Of a stretch of 64,000 nucleotides of DNA, positions 61,469 to 64,000 are shown piece by piece. The position numbers were made by a program, and so were the translations under genes. Source of the stretch: Sclerotinia nivalis (lineage: Eukaryota; Ascomycota; Leotiomycetes; Helotiales; Sclerotiniaceae); the NCBI GenBank assembly GCA_029531795.1, contig JAPEIS010000001.1:4960001-5024000 (forward strand), written 5' to 3'. Position 1 is the first letter of the stretch; every line of letters begins with the position of its first letter. The notes beneath the pieces were generated by a model. The model was not told where the DNA came from. It was given only the letters and a program-made list of their open reading frames with translations, and searched no databases.

Positions 61469-62822
61469 ATGACTGTCAGTGTCTTCTCGGTGCCAGTATT
61501 CTTCGTTGTCTTTCGAGAGTCTTTGGAGACGGTCGTGATCGTTTCAGTTCTACTTGCATTCATCAAGCAGAGTTTGGGTGACTCTGATAAAGATGCGACA
61601 CTCCGCAAGAAGCTCTTTCGGCAGGTAAGAACATCTCATGGTTCTGTGATTGACACCTCCACTTCTCTGCTGAACAGCTTCTAGGTCATATACGGAGCGC
61701 TATCAGGACTTCTTCTCTGTTTGATCATTGGTGGTGGTTTGATTGGAGCTTTCTATGGAATTGGTAAAGATGCCTGGTCCAGTGCCGAGTACTATTGGGA
61801 AGGCTCTTTTGCCATTGTTGCCTCCGTCATAATCACTTTGATGGGAGCTGCGCTGCTTCGCGTGACGAAAATGAAGGATAAGTGGACTGCTAAGCTTCGC
61901 CAACACTTGGAGCCATCGGAAGATACAAGAAGGCGAAGATGGTATGCTAGCTGGCTTGACTTCAAGGTATGGGGGGGAAAACACTTCATGTTCGTTCTTC
62001 CCTTCATTACTGTGTTGAGAGAAGGACTTGAAGCCGTCGTTTTCGTAGCAGGTGTTTCCTTTTCTACACCAGCGACAAGTATCCCGCTCCCAGTCATTAT
62101 CGGACTTATTGCTGGACTTGCGGCAGGATTTGTTATCTACAAGTAGGTGACCTTCGATAACCCTTCCTGGTCAGACTAACCCGATGCAGAGGTGGCGCGA
62201 CATCGAAGCTTCAATACTTCTTGATCGTCTCGACATGTCTCCTATATCTTGTAGCTGCCGGTCTCTTCTCAAGAGCAATTTGGTTCTTCCAGGCACAAGA
62301 CTGGAACAATGCCACCGGTGGCGATGCAGCAGAGACTGGGTCAGGACCGGGTTCTTATGATATTAGACAAAGTGTTTGGCATGTCAACGTAAGTCAAGTT
62401 CACCCATTAGCGCAAGCATGTACTAACAATTCCAGTTTGGTAACCCTGAGTTGAATGGCGGTGGCGGATGGGGGATTTTCAATGCTATTCTTGGATGGCA
62501 GAATTCCGCAACCTATGGCTCTGTCATCTCATACAACCTCTACTGGCTCGTAGTCATTGTTGGATTCCTCGCAATGAGATATAAAGAAGTGAAAGGTCAT
62601 CTCCCACTTGCCCCGACCCTGAAACCTTATCTCGCACCAGTTACAGCTGTTAAAGGTCATATCGCAAACATGAAACAACGCGCCATTTATAAGGACGGAG
62701 AGGTCACTGTAAGCGATGAAAAACTTGGAAGAAACAGCTCTGGAACGTCATACGTGGCTAAGGATTCCGAGAAGGCCACGGATACCGTAAGAGAGATACC
62801 TGTACGTACCATCTCGGACTGA
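61469..62822 (+). CDS. FTR1: High-affinity iron permease Ftr1, 399 aa
   Basis: Exons 61469-61624, 61685-62142, 62190-62388 and 62436-62822. Seven hydrophobic helices. The two iron-transfer motifs of the family are intact: RESLE (residues 16-20) in the first helix and REGLE (164-168) in the fourth. Other markers are [29 protein letters not shown] and [20 protein letters not shown], then [19 protein letters not shown]. The cytoplasmic tail is Lys/Glu-rich. Ftr1 imports Fe3+ produced by Fet3 and the two need each other to reach the plasma membrane. Divergent orientation with FET3 across one promoter indicates co-regulation by iron. Confidence 0.96.
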
Positions 62823-63860
62823 ATGGCCAAATTGCCTTGTGGGAAATGTCAAGCCACACCGTGCCTGAAATCCGGATTACTTGCACTAGTTGAGTTCTCG
62901 AATGCAAATATTCTTGCACCAACGGAGACCGAGTATAATAATGACGTAATAAACTAAAGTTAGAGATGAAATATATCATGAGAAAGAAATCTCCAGGCAA
63001 TACTTGTGTTGAAGATGCCGAGAGTAAACCGGTCTGTTGAAAGTCATTGAAGCTTGAATATCAGGTAAGCAGTAGTATTCATTGCTGAACCTGGCCGCCT
63101 ATGTTTTCCCTCACAAGCTCCATCCTAGTCAAGTAAGTGCGAATCAGCACTTCCGAGTTTCACTTTTTCGGAATTGCGAATGCATTACCAACATTCTCAA
63201 GATGAGAGCTCTCAGTCACACATGTTTTTGATGTTCTCAATGACGTCGTATGCCGCGTGTGAAGCATCGCTCATCGCAGGTTGCCTTTGTGATACTATTC
63301 ATGAGCCTCGATTCATGTAGGCGTCTATTAATACCGTAGTATATGTTTGCCCAGACGAAGAACCCGGTATCTGGGAACTCCATGATGGTTGGTTGGTGTT
63401 GAAGTATGTAAATGAACAGGCAGAGGACCCATCTCGATTCTTTCTCAGATGGCCGCTGGCCTGATCTCGAGATTAATGGTTTTGAGAAGTCATGGTTGAG
63501 TATGGTATGGATCACCATAAGCTTGAGTAATAAGAGGGAAATGGAGGGGGTATTCTTAAGGAGGATCAATTTACTTCAGATAAAGCAAAGATTATTTGGA
63601 GTTGAGGGATGACAATCAAGCATTCTCTTATTGGTTAAGACCATGCTTAGCGTGATTTCGGCCCCGACCGTAAATTAATATTGTGTAGATGTAGATATTT
63701 ATTATGAGACACCCATATAGGTATTGGTTTAATAGATTGATGCTGTGAATTGTGATGTATACTAATAAAGCTACAGTTTAATTTGCTTGGGTATCTTGAA
63801 AAAATATTGTAAAATCATAAACCCCGTTCTAAATGCCATCCAAGTCATATCGCATGGCAA
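62823..63860. other. Intergenic, no gene seen
   Basis: 3' flank of FTR1 and 3' flank of the partial gene at the window edge. Short frames only. Confidence 0.6.
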
Positions 63861-64000
63861 TTATTCCCCTCTAGATCCCACCATGGATTCCAGTTTACCC
63901 GCCAGCACCCTATGCTTTTTGATAACCTCTGCCCATTCCTCATCATCGTCATCATCGGATCCTCCGTCATCCAATCCTTCTTCCTGGCCGGCTCTACTTC
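63861..64000 (-). CDS. Partial gene, acidic C-terminus, unidentified
   Basis: The minus strand is open from the window edge to TAA at 63861. The last 46 codons read SRAGQEEGLDDGGSDDDDDE, then EWAEVIKKHRVLAGKLESMV and GSRGE. An acidic run followed by a short amphipathic helix is clearly protein-like, and the alternative minus-strand frame lacks this character. The 5' part is outside the window, so no function is assigned. Confidence 0.6.
   Translation of the reverse strand, partial: SRAGQEEGLDDGGSDDDDDEEWAEVIKKHRVLAGKLESMVGSRGE

Noticed and set aside
1..64000. CRISPR arrays, tRNA genes, intact transposons
   Set aside because: No repeat-spacer arrays, no cloverleaf with A and B boxes, and no terminal repeats or transposase/reverse-transcriptase motifs were seen.

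Overview
The window is nuclear DNA of a filamentous ascomycete. The genes carry short introns (about 45-100 bp, GT..AG, often with CTAAC-like branch points). The intergenic DNA is AT-rich with simple repeats, there is a dispersed 5S rRNA gene, and the protein set (microbial-type opsin, Zn2Cys6 regulator, Dnm1, Fet3/Ftr1 pair) is typical of Pezizomycotina. Overall composition and protein style point to Leotiomycetes, most likely Sclerotiniaceae (Botrytis/Sclerotinia/Monilinia-like). That placement is inference, not proof. All multi-exon models were spliced by hand; each keeps frame across every junction.

Layout. 0-10 kb: a small orphan gene (2.4-3.3 kb) whose frame seems to continue past its stop; DNM1, the mitochondrial/peroxisomal fission dynamin (4.8-7.4 kb, minus); then 2.3 kb with a hexamer microsatellite and scraps of a zinc-cluster gene. 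9.8-14 kb: CTF4/Mcl1/SepB, the replisome hub (minus), divergent from a 397-aa WD40 protein; they share a 247-bp promoter dense in CGCG elements. 15.3-18.8 kb: a large low-complexity orphan protein. 19.9-21 kb: a proton-pump-type opsin (minus), with a 4.5-kb gene-poor, repeat-rich stretch upstream. 25.5-26.7 kb: an ACT-domain, CASTOR-like protein (minus).

29.8-32.7 kb: a CID/RS/RGG RNA-processing protein and a tiny mitochondrial-type DUF4748-like protein built from micro-exons (both minus). 33.5-37.2 kb: a WD40 plus inositol-polyphosphate 5-phosphatase. 37.7-39.0 kb: a GFA-domain zinc protein. 39.4-41.7 kb: a Zn2Cys6 transcription factor (minus). 41.7-45.8 kb: gene-poor apart from a 5S rRNA gene with an upstream TATA box.

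45.8-51.2 kb: YHM2 (mitochondrial citrate/oxoglutarate carrier) and mitochondrial citrate synthase, neighbours on the minus strand; one makes citrate and the other exports it. 52.4-55.0 kb: SEB1/NRD1, the CID-RRM transcription-termination factor. 57.9-62.8 kb: FET3 ferroxidase (minus) and FTR1 iron permease (plus), the reductive iron-uptake complex, divergent around a 1.5-kb promoter that holds three exact ATCTGATAA (SreA/Sre1-type) sites and TGTAC palindromes. 63.9 kb to the end: the acidic C-terminus of an unidentified protein (minus), cut by the window edge.

I found no wholly new system. The strongest leads are the regulatory DNA between FET3 and FTR1, the CGCG cluster at CTF4, the CIT1-YHM2 linkage, and two stretches that look like decayed genes.
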